Assembly (NCBI GenBank): GCA_017992605.1
Contig: JAGOOG010000021.1
Location: forward strand, 1 to 34,355
Direction: 5' to 3'
Source: Deltaproteobacteria bacterium
GTDB lineage: Bacteria > Desulfobacterota > Desulfomonilia > UBA1062
DNA: 34,355 nucleotides
Of this stretch, positions 16,199 to 26,183 are shown piece by piece. The notes under the pieces are model-generated. The model was not told where the DNA came from. It made no database searches and worked only from the letters and a program-made list of their open reading frames with translations. The position numbers and the translations under genes were made by a program. Every line of letters starts with the position of its first letter. The stretch's first letter is position 1.

Positions 16199-16909
16199 TC
16201 ACGGTGCCTCCTCCTCGTAGCCGGCCCTGAAGGAGAGCTCCCACGCGCCGGGAAGCACGATCCTGCCCCTGCCGTGCCACTTCCTCACCGACCTGAGAAA
16301 CCGGTTCACGTTGAGCCGTCTCATGAACCCGGGCAGGCGCTCGAAGAGCCAGGCCTTGTCCAGGTCGAGGACCCACAGCTCGCCGTGGCCGTCCAGGAGC
16401 AGGTTCTTGATGTGCAGGTCGTTGTGGTACACGCCCACGTCGTGCATGCGCCTGATGAGGGTGCCTGCCTTTCTCATGAACTCCCTGCTGTCGTCGCGGG
16501 TCACCTCCAGGTAGGTCAGCAGGTCCACGGCATCGGGCACGAGCCGCGAGACGACCTCGATGTGGTAGAACAGCCCTGCCCGAGCCATCCTGACCGCCAG
16601 GATCTCGGGGGTGGGGATGCCGTTCGTGGCCAGGAAGTCGCTCACCCTGATCTCCTGCATGGTCCTGCCCACGCCGAGGAACCGCCCACCCGTGATGTGC
16701 CTGAACAGGCCGCCGTGCACGAGGGGACGCACCACCATGTCCGGTTCGACGATGCGCAGGGTGGTCCTGCCGCTGAGCCGTGAAGGCGCTCCCAGGGGGC
16801 CGGGGGCACCGACGATGTCGCGCAGGTGGGGCATCGTGGACAGGTAGATGACGGTGAAGCCTTCCCGGTGCTCCTGTGTGTACCCGGCCGGTATGGCGTG
16901 CCCGGTCAT
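16199..16909 (-). CDS. LPS core kinase, Kdo-kinase (KdkA)-like
   Basis: The 236-residue protein has a minimal eukaryotic-like kinase fold as in KdkA/WaaP. RIVEPDMVVRPLVHGGLFR starts the N-lobe. VGVYHNDLHIKNLLLD (about 157-172) is the catalytic loop with Asp and Asn, and LWVLDLDKAWLF holds the metal-binding Asp. Kdo kinases phosphorylate the inner-core sugar of lipopolysaccharide at the cytoplasmic face of the inner membrane. ATG 16909 lies four bases after the uvrB stop, showing co-transcription with DNA-repair rather than LPS genes. A different small-molecule or sugar kinase role is possible. Confidence 0.8.
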   Translation of the reverse strand: MTGHAIPAGYTQEHREGFTVIYLSTMPHLRDIVGAPGPLGAPSRLSGRTTLRIVEPDMVVRPLVHGGLFRHITGGRFLGVGRTMQEIRVSDFLATNGIPTPEILAVRMARAGLFYHIEVVSRLVPDAVDLLTYLEVTRDDSREFMRKAGTLIRRMHDVGVYHNDLHIKNLLLDGHGELWVLDLDKAWLFERLPGFMRRLNVNRFLRSVRKWHGRGRIVLPGAWELSFRAGYEEEAP

Positions 16910-16913
16910 CCCC

Positions 16914-18908
16914 TCATCCCTCCACGGCCAGGTGGATCCGCTTGAGGCGCTTGATCTCGTCGCGGAACCCGGCAGCCTCTTCGAAGCGCAGGTCCTTGGC
17001 CGCAGCCGTCATTTTTTTCTCCAGCTCCTTCATGGTCTCCTTCACCCGGCCGAGCTCGATGGTCCCCATGGAGGTCTTGATCTGGGCGGAGATGTCAGGG
17101 TAGTCCCGTTCGTAGATCGAGGCAAGGATGTCGCGGATGTTCTTCTGGATGCTCCTGGGCGTGATGCCGTTGGCCTTGTTGTAGGCCTCCTGCTTGACCC
17201 GGCGCCGCATGGTCTCGGAGTACGCCTTCTCGATGGACCCGGTGCGGGTGTCCGCATACATGACGACCCTGCCGCCGATGTTCCTGGCCGCCCTGCCCGC
17301 GGTCTGGATCAGGGAGCGTTCGGAACGCAGGAACCCCTCCTTGTCGGCGTCCATGACGGCCACCAGGGTGACCTCGGGGATGTCCAGGCCCTCACGCAGG
17401 AGGTTGATGCCCACGAGCACGTCGAAGGTGCCTTCCCTGAGGCCCTTGACGAGCTCGATGCGCTCGAGCGTGTCGATGTCCGAGTGCATGTATTTCACCT
17501 TGATGTCCAGGCCCTGGTAGTAGTCGGTGAGCTCCTCTGCCATCCTCTTGGTCAGCGTGGTGACGAGCACGCGGCCCCCCTGCTTCACGGTCCTGACGAT
17601 CTCGCGGTACAGGTCGTCCACCTGGCCCGTGGCGGGCCTGATCTCGATGGCAGGGTCCAGGAGGCCCGTGGGCCTCACCACCTGCTCCACCACCTGTCCC
17701 TTCGTCTGCCTGAGCTCGTAGTCGCCCGGGGTGGCTGACACGTAGACGATCGTGTTCACGAGCCGGTTGAACTCGTCGAAGCGCAGCGGCCGGTTGTCCA
17801 GGGCCGAGGGCAGCCGGAAGCCGTACTCCACCAGCGTCGACTTCCGCGAGTGGTCGCCCCGGTACATGCCGATGAGCTGCGGCACGCCCACGTGGGACTC
17901 GTCCAGGAACACGATGGTGTCCCGGGGCAGGTAGTCCATGAGGGTAGGGGGAGGCTCCCCGGGCATGCGGCCCGTAAGGTGGCGGGAGTAGTTCTCGATC
18001 CCCTTGCAGACCCCGGTCTCCACGAGCATCTCCAGGTCGTACCTGGTCCGCTCCTCGATGCGCTGGGCCTCGATGAGCCGGTTGTGTGCCTGGTAGAAGG
18101 CGACCCGGTCACTCATCTCATCCCTGATGGCCTCGACGGCGGCCAGGAGAGTGGACCGGGGCGTCACGTAGTGGGATGCGGGGTAGATGGGGACGTGGCC
18201 GAGCCGTGCGATCTTCCTGTTCCTGATCGTGTCGATCTGCCAGAGGGCCTCGAGATCGTCCCCGAAGAGCTCGATGCGGATGGCCGTGTCGTCCTCGTGG
18301 ACCGGGAACACCTCGATGACGTCACCCCTGACCCGGAAGGTGCCCCGGTGGAAGTCGAAGTCGTTGCGCTCGTACTGGATCTCCACGAGCTTCCTGAGGA
18401 TCTCGTCCCGGGTGACGGCGCGCCCCTCCTCGAGGTAGAGGAGCATGCCCTGATAGGCCTCGGGCGACCCCAGGCCGTAGATGCACGACACGGAGGCCAC
18501 GATGATGCACTCCTGCTGCTCGAAGAGGGCCCGTGTGGCGCGGTGCCTCAGCTTGTCGATGTCCTCGTTGATGGACGAGTCCTTCTCGATGTAGAGGTCC
18601 CGCGAGGGCACGTAGGCCTCGGGCTGGTAGTAGTCGTAGTAGCTGATGAAGTACTCCACCGCGTTCTCCGGGAAGAGTTCGCGGAACTCGCCGTAGAGCT
18701 GGGCCGCCAGGATCTTGTTGGGCGCGATGATGAGGGCGGGCCTGCCGGTCTGTGCGATGACGCAGGCCATGGTGAAGGTCTTGCCCGACCCGGTGACGCC
18801 CAGGAGGACCTGGTCGCGCCTGCCTTCCTCGATGCCCCTGCACAGGGCGTCGATGGCCCGGGGCTGGTCGCCCTGCGGAGAGAAGGGGGAGACGAGTTTA
18901 TATGCCAT
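16914..18908 (-). CDS. uvrB: UvrABC excinuclease subunit B
   Basis: The 664-residue protein is full length for UvrB, the helicase-like subunit that receives damaged DNA from UvrA and positions UvrC in nucleotide excision repair. Walker [13 protein letters not shown] (about 38-49), the hairpin region [12 protein letters not shown] (about 92-103), helicase motifs LDESHV and QTAGRAARN, and the C-terminal UVR motif (about 625-660, [15 protein letters not shown]) are all present. The start ATG 18908 has an AAGGG site inside a predicted mRNA hairpin (18911-18940). It is downstream of cysS, with 110 bases rich in hairpins between them. Confidence 0.98.
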   Translation of the reverse strand: MAYKLVSPFSPQGDQPRAIDALCRGIEEGRRDQVLLGVTGSGKTFTMACVIAQTGRPALIIAPNKILAAQLYGEFRELFPENAVEYFISYYDYYQPEAYVPSRDLYIEKDSSINEDIDKLRHRATRALFEQQECIIVASVSCIYGLGSPEAYQGMLLYLEEGRAVTRDEILRKLVEIQYERNDFDFHRGTFRVRGDVIEVFPVHEDDTAIRIELFGDDLEALWQIDTIRNRKIARLGHVPIYPASHYVTPRSTLLAAVEAIRDEMSDRVAFYQAHNRLIEAQRIEERTRYDLEMLVETGVCKGIENYSRHLTGRMPGEPPPTLMDYLPRDTIVFLDESHVGVPQLIGMYRGDHSRKSTLVEYGFRLPSALDNRPLRFDEFNRLVNTIVYVSATPGDYELRQTKGQVVEQVVRPTGLLDPAIEIRPATGQVDDLYREIVRTVKQGGRVLVTTLTKRMAEELTDYYQGLDIKVKYMHSDIDTLERIELVKGLREGTFDVLVGINLLREGLDIPEVTLVAVMDADKEGFLRSERSLIQTAGRAARNIGGRVVMYADTRTGSIEKAYSETMRRRVKQEAYNKANGITPRSIQKNIRDILASIYERDYPDISAQIKTSMGTIELGRVKETMKELEKKMTAAAKDLRFEEAAGFRDEIKRLKRIHLAVEG

Positions 18909-18910
18909 GG

Positions 18911-18940
18911 CGCACCCTTACCATACCACGACAGGGTGCG
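18911..18940 (-). promoter_or_regulatory. Hairpin covering the uvrB ribosome binding site
   Basis: CGCACCC and GGGTGCG (18911-18917 and 18934-18940) form a perfect 7-bp stem with a 16-base loop. In the minus-strand mRNA the distal arm includes part of the AAGGG that precedes the ATG by six bases, so folding would hide the ribosome site. Confidence 0.4.
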
Positions 18941-18941
18941 G

Positions 18942-18967
18942 GGAAAAAGGGGACGGTTCCTTTTTCC
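18942..18967. repeat. REP-like hairpin GGAAAAAGG / CCTTTTTCC
   Basis: Perfect 9-bp arms (18942-18950 and 18959-18967) enclose the eight-base loop ggacggtt. In the cysS direction this sits 52 bases past the stop, and one arm ends in a T5 run followed by CC. It could act as a weak terminator or be a palindromic repeat of the RAYT type. Confidence 0.5.
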
Positions 18968-18985
18968 GCGGAAAGGACAGGCAGA

Positions 18986-19017
18986 CTCGAAGGAAGGAGG
19001 GGCGTCCCGCCTTCGAG
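18986..19017. repeat. Perfect inverted repeat directly after the cysS stop
   Basis: CTCGAAGG (18986-18993) and CCTTCGAG (19010-19017) pair perfectly around a 16-base loop. The repeat begins one base after the cysS stop codon at 19019-19021. It lacks a T tract. Together with the next hairpin it makes a double stem in the cysS-uvrB gap. Confidence 0.45.
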
Positions 19018-19018
19018 A

Positions 19019-20455
<1,437 letters not shown>

Positions 20456-20608
20456 GTGTTCTCCTTGCGCGCGATCCCGGCAGCTCCTGCTTCAGGGAAA
20501 AATAACCTAGCACAAGGAACCGTTCTGATAAAGGGGGTTTTGAAAAGAGGGGCACAAGCACAGGCACTGGGTTTACTCGGTGACAAGAGACAAGGGACAT
20601 ATTGACCT

Positions 20609-20624
20609 CGCCGAAGGCGCTGCG
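20609..20624 (-). repeat. Palindrome half of bipartite repeat element, copy 1
   Basis: The minus strand reads cgcagcgccttcggcg, identical over 16 bases to 26250-26265. It forms a CGCC-TTC-GGCG hairpin. It lies 41 bases beyond the core repeat at 20665-20687, in the same order as in the second copy. Confidence 0.7.
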
Positions 20625-20631
20625 AGGCCCT

Positions 20632-21180
20632 TCACCCATGCCTGGTAAGTCGGGGGCATGCAATAAAATCGACTCCGACCCCAATTACGGACCCCAATGA
20701 GGATTGTCTTTTTTTCACGAGCACCACTGCCTGGGCGGCGATGGCATCGCCGGCGCCGATCTCCCCGAGGCCCTCGTGGGTGCGGAACTTGACGGACACC
20801 GCAGAAGGGTCGATGCCCGCAGCCCCGGCGACAGAGACGACCATGTCCTGCCTGTACCCCGACAGCCTGGGCTTCTCGCAGATGCAGTTGATGTCGATGT
20901 TCACGATTTCGTAGTCAGGCACAACGGTCTCGAGGAGGCCCTTGAGCATGGCCAGGGAGTTCATGCCCTCGGTCTCTGCCGAGGTGTCGGGGTAGAGGAC
21001 GCCGATGTCGCCCCGGGCCAGGGCCCCGAGGATGGCGTCGCACACGGCGTGGATCACCACGTCGCCGTCGGAGTGTCCCAGCAGGCCCTTCTCGAAGGGT
21101 ACGTCGACCCCGCCGATGACAAGCGGCCTGCCCGGGACGAGCCGGTGTATGTCGAAGCCTATGCCGATCCTGAAAGGCAT
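20632..21180 (-). CDS. ispF: 2-C-methyl-D-erythritol 2,4-cyclodiphosphate synthase with repeat-derived tail
   Basis: IspF makes the cyclic diphosphate of the non-mevalonate isoprenoid pathway. Metal ligands are in GIGFDIHRL (residues 6-14) and GHSDGDVVIHA (about 35-45); CEKPRLSGY and EGLGEIGAGDAIAAQAVVLV follow. The protein is 182 residues, although the family usually ends near 158-160, just after this last segment. The final 22 codons come from a repeat element: TCA at 20700-20698 stands where other copies give the TAA stop. An A7 run shortly upstream could also cause slippage. ATG 21180 overlaps ispD by 22 bases. Confidence 0.95.
   Translation of the reverse strand: MPFRIGIGFDIHRLVPGRPLVIGGVDVPFEKGLLGHSDGDVVIHAVCDAILGALARGDIGVLYPDTSAETEGMNSLAMLKGLLETVVPDYEIVNIDINCICEKPRLSGYRQDMVVSVAGAAGIDPSAVSVKFRTHEGLGEIGAGDAIAAQAVVLVKKRQSSLGSVIGVGVDFIACPRLTRHG
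20665..20687 (-). repeat. Core repeat copy at the 3' end of ispF
   Basis: The minus strand carries the core ttggggtcggagtcgatt with the same flanks as at 26182-26203. A partial copy (cattggggtcc) precedes it at 20690-20700. Both are translated as part of the ispF frame. Confidence 0.85.
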
Positions 21181-21839
21181 CTGAGAATGGCCTCCGCCAT
21201 GGGTATGTCCTCCGGGAAGGTGATCTTGATGTTGTAGGGGTCGCCGTGTACGACCCGTACCGCATGCCCGGCCGCATCGAGGAGCGCGCTGTCGTCGGTG
21301 AAGCTGCCCGCGCCGGTTAGGGCCGCCTCCAGGTGCACCTGTCTGATGGTCGCGGTGACAAAGGCCTGCGGGGTCTGGACCGTAACGAGGCGCTCCCGCG
21401 CGAGCGTCTTCGACACGAACCCGCCGCTGGCTTCCTTTATGGTGTCGGTGAGGGCAAGGACGGGTATACAGCCGTCAGCGCCTTCCAGGCCGTCGATCAC
21501 CCGGTCGATGAGATCGGGCCTCACGAAGGGGCGTACGCCGTCGTGGATCAGGACGACGCTGCTTTCACCGGAGGCGGCCAGCCCGTTCCTGACCGAATCC
21601 TGCCGGGTATCGCCGCCTCTGGTGACGATGATCTCCTTGGCGGAGCCGGCCAGCATGGTCTCGGTCTCGGGGATGTCTTCTTCGGGGACCGCCACGATGA
21701 TCCTCGAAACCCTGGGATGGGTCGCGAAGCAGGACACGGCCCTCTTCAGGACCGGGATGCCCATGAGGTCGAGGAACTGCTTCTTCCGGCCGAAGCGACG
21801 GCCGCTGCCGCCCGCCACGATGAGCGCGTCAAGGGACAT
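21159..21839 (-). CDS. ispD: 2-C-methyl-D-erythritol 4-phosphate cytidylyltransferase
   Basis: The 226-residue enzyme couples CTP to methylerythritol phosphate, the step two before IspF. The nucleotide-binding start ALIVAGGSGRRFGRKKQF (residues 5-22) has the expected Gly-rich loop with Arg and Lys. The middle signature is VLIHDGVRPFV (about 95-105), and VQTPQAF (about 153-159) is the family motif. Length is normal. It overlaps the PIN-TRAM gene upstream by 11 bases and ispF downstream by 22, so the three are tightly coupled. Confidence 0.97.
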   Translation of the reverse strand: MSLDALIVAGGSGRRFGRKKQFLDLMGIPVLKRAVSCFATHPRVSRIIVAVPEEDIPETETMLAGSAKEIIVTRGGDTRQDSVRNGLAASGESSVVLIHDGVRPFVRPDLIDRVIDGLEGADGCIPVLALTDTIKEASGGFVSKTLARERLVTVQTPQAFVTATIRQVHLEAALTGAGSFTDDSALLDAAGHAVRVVHGDPYNIKITFPEDIPMAEAILRCLSGSA

Positions 21840-22815
21840 TGTTCCTGGGCGCCGCGAAGATCATCCTGCCCGCGGGGGTCTGGAGGATGGAGGTCACCAC
21901 CACGTCGACGCTCTGGTTCAGGAGGCCTTCCCCCTGCTCCACCACCACCATGGTGCCGTCGTCGAGGTATGCCACCCCCTGCCCGCGTTCCTTGCCCTGC
22001 CGCGTGATGGTCACGTTCATGCCCTCGCCGGGCAGCACGATGGGTTTGACCGCATTGGCGAGCTGGTTGATGTTGAGCACGTTGACGCCCTGGATCTGGG
22101 CGATCTTGTTCAGGTTGAAGTCGTTGGTGAGGATGTCCGCCCCGGTCTCCCTTGCCAGGGCGATGAGCTTGGAGTCCACCTCCTTGATCTTGGGGAAGTC
22201 GATGTCCATGACCTCGACCTTGATCTGGGGGTTCTTCTGGAGCCTGTTGAGTATGTCGAGGCCGCGCCTGCCCCGGGCCCTCTTGAGGGGGTCCGACGAG
22301 TCGGCGATGTGCTGGAGCTCGTTCAGGATGAACTGGGGCGCGCCGAGCGACCCTTCGATGAATCCCGCCTCGCAGATGTCAGCGATCCTGCCGTCGATGA
22401 TCACGCTCGTGTCCAGGACCTTCGTCTTGGCGCCGTCGGCCCTGGTCTTCTGGCGGAAGACCGGCAGGGACGCCATCTCCTTGCCCCAGGAGATGCCCAC
22501 CGTGTAGCCCAGGTAGGCGAAGGTCGAGTTCAGCAGGATGAAGAGGTAGATGCCGCTCTGGTTGATCCCGATGAGCACGTAACCGAAGAGGCTCCCTATG
22601 ATGAGGCCCAGGATGGTGCCGATGAGCCCCCCGGCATAGGCCATGGGGTGGAGCTTGAACCCCCTGACCTCACCGATGAAGATGGCCAGGAGGCAGGCCA
22701 AGGCGATGAGCGGGAGGACGATGAGCCACACGCCGCCGCCCATCTGCTGGTCGGCGTACTGGAAGGACCCGTAAAAGACCACCACGGCAATGAGGATGCG
22801 CAAGAGCCATTTCAT
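21829..22815 (-). CDS. Membrane PIN-TRAM domain protein (YacL family)
   Basis: The 328-residue protein has four predicted membrane helices in the first 110 residues. A cytoplasmic PIN domain follows, VLDTSVIIDGRIADI (about 133-147) with the first acidic residue and ETGADILTNDFNLNKIA near 225-241 with the last. A C-terminal TRAM domain (about 258-315) is likely to bind RNA. This layout is that of YacL/PilT-like proteins of Bacillus and others, with unsettled function, possibly an RNase. It lies between carD and ispD, a conserved neighbourhood. It is not a toxin module: no antitoxin is near and the membrane anchor is intact. Confidence 0.92.
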   Translation of the reverse strand: MKWLLRILIAVVVFYGSFQYADQQMGGGVWLIVLPLIALACLLAIFIGEVRGFKLHPMAYAGGLIGTILGLIIGSLFGYVLIGINQSGIYLFILLNSTFAYLGYTVGISWGKEMASLPVFRQKTRADGAKTKVLDTSVIIDGRIADICEAGFIEGSLGAPQFILNELQHIADSSDPLKRARGRRGLDILNRLQKNPQIKVEVMDIDFPKIKEVDSKLIALARETGADILTNDFNLNKIAQIQGVNVLNINQLANAVKPIVLPGEGMNVTITRQGKERGQGVAYLDDGTMVVVEQGEGLLNQSVDVVVTSILQTPAGRMIFAAPRNNVP

Positions 22816-22831
22816 ATGTCCGTCCCGTTCT

Positions 22832-23335
22832 TCAGGAAGATGATGCCGCTTCTATCTTTCCCATGGCGGAAAGGATCATCTTCTCGGCATCTTTTCTGTC
22901 GAGCTTCTTGGATATGGAGATCTCGTTGACGAGCAGGTTCTTGGCCGTGTCGTACATCTTCCGCTCGCCGAAAGACAGTTCCTTGCCGCGCTTGAGGATG
23001 TTCAGGTCGCGCAGGACCTCGGCTATCTCGAAGGCCGACCCGCTCTTGATCTTCTCCATGTATTCGCGGTACCTGCGGTTCCACGTCTGGTTGTCCACGT
23101 GGACCGAGCGCTGCTTGAGGATGTCCATGACCTGGTCGATCCCCTTGCTCTTGATGAGTTCCCGGATGCCCACGTTCTTGATATTGGCAAGAGGCACCAT
23201 GACCGTCATCTGGGTGTCGAGGATCTTCAGGATGATGAAGGACATGGTGCTTCCCGAGATTTCGCGTTCCTCCAGGGATTCTATTTCCGCAACACCGTGT
23301 GCAGGATAAACGACTATATCTCCAACTTTGAACAT
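22832..23335 (-). CDS. carD: CarD-family transcriptional regulator
   Basis: The 167-residue protein begins MFKVGDIVVYPAHGVAEIES, the Tudor-like RNA-polymerase-interacting domain of CarD/CdnL, which contacts the beta subunit. The C-terminal helical domain (about 70-160) contains the conserved NRRYREYMEKIKSG and SFGERKMYDTAKNLLV segments. CarD stabilises open promoter complexes, often at rRNA genes. It is the first gene of a seven-gene minus-strand run and has a well-formed promoter at 23362-23390. Confidence 0.96.
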   Translation of the reverse strand: MFKVGDIVVYPAHGVAEIESLEEREISGSTMSFIILKILDTQMTVMVPLANIKNVGIRELIKSKGIDQVMDILKQRSVHVDNQTWNRRYREYMEKIKSGSAFEIAEVLRDLNILKRGKELSFGERKMYDTAKNLLVNEISISKKLDRKDAEKMILSAMGKIEAASSS

Positions 23336-23361
23336 GTACTGATCCCTTTCCTGTCATGGCA

Positions 23362-23390
23362 ACAATAGCAATTCAGCGAGGTTTAGTCAA
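23362..23390 (-). promoter_or_regulatory. Sigma-70 promoter of the carD operon
   Basis: On the minus strand TTGACT (23385-23390) and TATTGT (23362-23367) are separated by exactly 17 bases. Transcription would start near 23355, giving a short leader to carD. This is probably the main promoter for carD through cysS. Confidence 0.6.
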
Positions 23391-23488
23391 GGATGGCCGA
23401 GAAATTATCCAGAAAAGATAAATAATTATGGAATATAAGATCCGACGGCCTTGACTTGGTGGAAGGATATGTGAGAACAGCTGAAGCC

Positions 23489-24268
23489 ATGACATATCCG
23501 CAGATCGATCCCGTCATCGTCCACCTGGGGCCGCTGCAGCTCCGCTGGTACGGGCTCATGTACGTCATCGGCTTCATCGTGGCGTATTTCGTCACGGTCC
23601 ACATCTGCAGGCGCAGGGGGCACCCCATGACGAGGACGGATGTGGAGGACTTCGTCACATACTGCATCCTGGGCCTTGTCCTGGGTGCGCGGATCGGCTA
23701 CTGCCTCATCTACAACCCGGTCTACTACCTGACCAACCCGCTCAAGTTCCTGGCCGTCTGGGAGGGAGGCATGTCCTTCCACGGTGGCCTGATCGGCCTG
23801 GTGCTCACCGGCATTCTCTTCGCCCGGGCCCGGGGCAAACCGTTCCTCCTGCTGGCCGACCTCGGCGGCCTGGCCGCGACGCCCGGGCTCTTCTTCGGGC
23901 GCATCGGGAACTTCATCAACGCCGAACTCTTCGGCAGGGTCACGGATGTGCCCTGGGGCATGGTCTTCCCCGGGGGAGGCCCCTTGCCGAGGCACCCCTC
24001 CCAGCTCTACGAGGCCTTCTCAGAGGGCCTCCTGCTCTTCGTCATCCTGTACGTCCTGAGCAGAAAGGTGAACACCCGCGGCGTCGTCTTCGGTGTCTTC
24101 CTGGCAGGCTACGGCCTCCTGCGCTTCATCATGGAGTTCTTCCGGGAGCCCGATCCCCAGATAGGGTTCGTCTTCCTGTCGCTGACCATGGGGCAGACCC
24201 TGTGCCTGATCATGGTCGCGGCGGGGCTCGGGCTCATCGGGTGGCGGCTAAAGTCGCGCCGGGATTAA
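23489..24268 (+). CDS. lgt: Prolipoprotein diacylglyceryl transferase
   Basis: The 259-residue integral membrane enzyme transfers diacylglycerol to the lipobox cysteine of lipoproteins. It starts MTYPQIDPVIVHLGPLQLRW in the usual way. The essential HGG of EGGMSFHGGLIG (about 93-104), the signature GRIGNFINAELFGRVTD (about 136-152), and PSQLYEAFSEG are present, with about seven hydrophobic helices. An in-frame GTG at 23471 has the better ribosome site (GGAAGG), so six extra residues are possible. It diverges from carD. The lipoprotein at 28584 would be a client. Confidence 0.95.
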   Translation: MTYPQIDPVIVHLGPLQLRWYGLMYVIGFIVAYFVTVHICRRRGHPMTRTDVEDFVTYCILGLVLGARIGYCLIYNPVYYLTNPLKFLAVWEGGMSFHGGLIGLVLTGILFARARGKPFLLLADLGGLAATPGLFFGRIGNFINAELFGRVTDVPWGMVFPGGGPLPRHPSQLYEAFSEGLLLFVILYVLSRKVNTRGVVFGVFLAGYGLLRFIMEFFREPDPQIGFVFLSLTMGQTLCLIMVAAGLGLIGWRLKSRRD

Positions 24269-24284
24269 TGCGATAAACTCTTTG

Positions 24285-26183
24285 ATGGGCAACCAGGACA
24301 CCACCATTGCGGGCGGACTCAGGGCATTCACGCTCTACAACCGCGCCAAGAAGGATTTCATGTACAAATGCGATCCGGTGGGCGCCCGGGTCGTGCTCGA
24401 GTTCCTCCCGCTGCTCCTCCACATCAACCACCCCTCCCTGCCGGGACATATCAGTGGCGACGACTGCCCGTGCGGCGTCAAGCTCATGGACTGGCCCGCC
24501 AAGACCCTCAAGGAGGTCGGTTCGTTCTTCTCCTCCCGGATGAAGATCGGGAACGTCCACGACTACCTGCCGCGGGAACACGAGATCGAGGGCCTCTTCA
24601 CCATCGGATCCGTGGGCAGCCTCGCCCAGACGAGGGACTCCGACTACGACATCTGGGTGGTGGTCGACTCGAGGAAGGTGAGTCCCGTGCGGCTCAAGGT
24701 GCTGGACAGGAAACTGAAGCTGCTCAAGCGCTGGATCAGCGGCAAGTTCGTGCTGGCCATCCACTTCTTCCTCATGGACCTCCAGGACATCCGGACGAAC
24801 ACCTTCGGCGACGTGTCCCATGAGGGGTCGGGGTCGGCACTGAAGAGCATCCTCAAGGAGGAGTTCTACCGCACCATGACCCTCATCGAGGGGCGGGTTC
24901 CGCTGTGGTGGGTCGTGCCTCCCGGCACCGGGGCCGAGGGCTATGAGGAGCTGCGCAGGGCCCTCCAGGCCAGGTCGAACGGGGGCTCCGAAGAGTTCAT
25001 CGACATGGGCGACATCGAGGCCATCCCGGAACAGGAGCTGCTGGGTGCTGCCTTGTGGCAGATGCACAAGGCCCTGGACGACCCCCTCAAGTCGGTCCTC
25101 AAGATGGCCCTGGTGGCAAGCTACCTGGACACGCCGGACCAGGGCAGGCTCCTGTGCAACATGCTCAAGAGGAACGTGCTCGATGCCAGCAGGGGCGGGA
25201 TCGTGGACCCCTACTACCACATCCTGCGCCGCGTGGAAGACTTCTACGGGAGCCGGGGGGACGACCGGACCGTGGATCTCCTGAGGAAGTGCTTCTATCT
25301 CAAGGTGAACCCCTCCATACGGGGGTCCGACCTGGTCAGGATCGAGCGGAACGACAAGGCTACCATCATGGTGGACATCGTGAAATCCTGGGGGTGGTCG
25401 CTGAAGGCCGTCTCCGAGCTGAACGGATTTTCCGAGTGGGGAGTTGACCTGTACCGCAAATTCGGAGACGACATCCACTCCTTTCTCAAGCTGACCACGA
25501 TCCAGCTCATCCGGAGGGCCAAGGCGTACATGATCCACTCCGCCCTGGACGAGGACGTCGAGGTGGAGATCCTCAGGCGCAGGATCGAGGCCTTCTACGT
25601 CTCGAAGGACGGCAAGGTCGAGTCCGAGAAGCGGGTGAAGAAGAGGGAGCCGGCCTACCGGGACCTCTACTTCGCCTACCGGAGAGAGAGCTGGAGCATC
25701 TACGAGCAGATGCCCGAACTGAAGACGGACAGGCCCATCATGGAGTCTGCCAGGGTGGCCAGGATACTCGCGTGGCTCGTGTACAACAAGAGGTTCGACG
25801 CGTCCACGGCCTTCCACATGATCCCGAACACGTCCCGGGTCGTCCTGTCCGATATCCAGGCCCTCCTGTGGAAGCTGGGAAAGCTCATTCCGGATGCCGG
25901 CTCCATCGGGCTGGACCGGCTGTCCCTCATGGAAGACAAGTACGCCAGGTTCGTGGTGGTCATCGGCAACATGGAGTGCCCAGACAACCAGCACGCCATA
26001 CAGGAAGTGGACGTGATTTTCCTGAACACCTGGAACGAGCTCTTCTGCGTCTCCATGAGACCCGAGCAGCTCGGCGCCTGGATGGCCCGGATGAAGAGGC
26101 ACTCCACCAGGGTCACGACCTGGCTGCCCAAGGAAGGCAACACCAGGGTCCTGAACCAGGCGCTCGTGTCGCTGACCTCCTAA
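24285..26183 (+). CDS. Class I (CyaA-type) adenylate cyclase-like protein
   Basis: The 632-residue protein matches the catalytic half of enterobacterial CyaA. GSVGSLAQTRDSDYDIWVVV (about 110-129) is the nucleotidyltransferase motif Gly-Ser...Asp-x-Asp, and FFLMDLQDIRTNTFG plus LKEEFYRTMTLIEGRVPLWWVVP follow as in CyaA. These enzymes make cAMP from ATP in the cytoplasm. It is shorter than E. coli CyaA (848 residues); the glucose-responsive C-terminal half is not recognisable. The TTG codon before ATG 24285 is an alternative start; no strong ribosome site is visible. The TAA stop overlaps a repeat copy. Confidence 0.85.
   Translation: MGNQDTTIAGGLRAFTLYNRAKKDFMYKCDPVGARVVLEFLPLLLHINHPSLPGHISGDDCPCGVKLMDWPAKTLKEVGSFFSSRMKIGNVHDYLPREHEIEGLFTIGSVGSLAQTRDSDYDIWVVVDSRKVSPVRLKVLDRKLKLLKRWISGKFVLAIHFFLMDLQDIRTNTFGDVSHEGSGSALKSILKEEFYRTMTLIEGRVPLWWVVPPGTGAEGYEELRRALQARSNGGSEEFIDMGDIEAIPEQELLGAALWQMHKALDDPLKSVLKMALVASYLDTPDQGRLLCNMLKRNVLDASRGGIVDPYYHILRRVEDFYGSRGDDRTVDLLRKCFYLKVNPSIRGSDLVRIERNDKATIMVDIVKSWGWSLKAVSELNGFSEWGVDLYRKFGDDIHSFLKLTTIQLIRRAKAYMIHSALDEDVEVEILRRRIEAFYVSKDGKVESEKRVKKREPAYRDLYFAYRRESWSIYEQMPELKTDRPIMESARVARILAWLVYNKRFDASTAFHMIPNTSRVVLSDIQALLWKLGKLIPDAGSIGLDRLSLMEDKYARFVVVIGNMECPDNQHAIQEVDVIFLNTWNELFCVSMRPEQLGAWMARMKRHSTRVTTWLPKEGNTRVLNQALVSLTS

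Noticed and set aside
21829-22815. The PIN domain downstream of carD as another toxin
   Set aside because: It has four membrane helices and a TRAM domain, no antitoxin partner, and sits in a conserved housekeeping operon, so it belongs to the YacL family.
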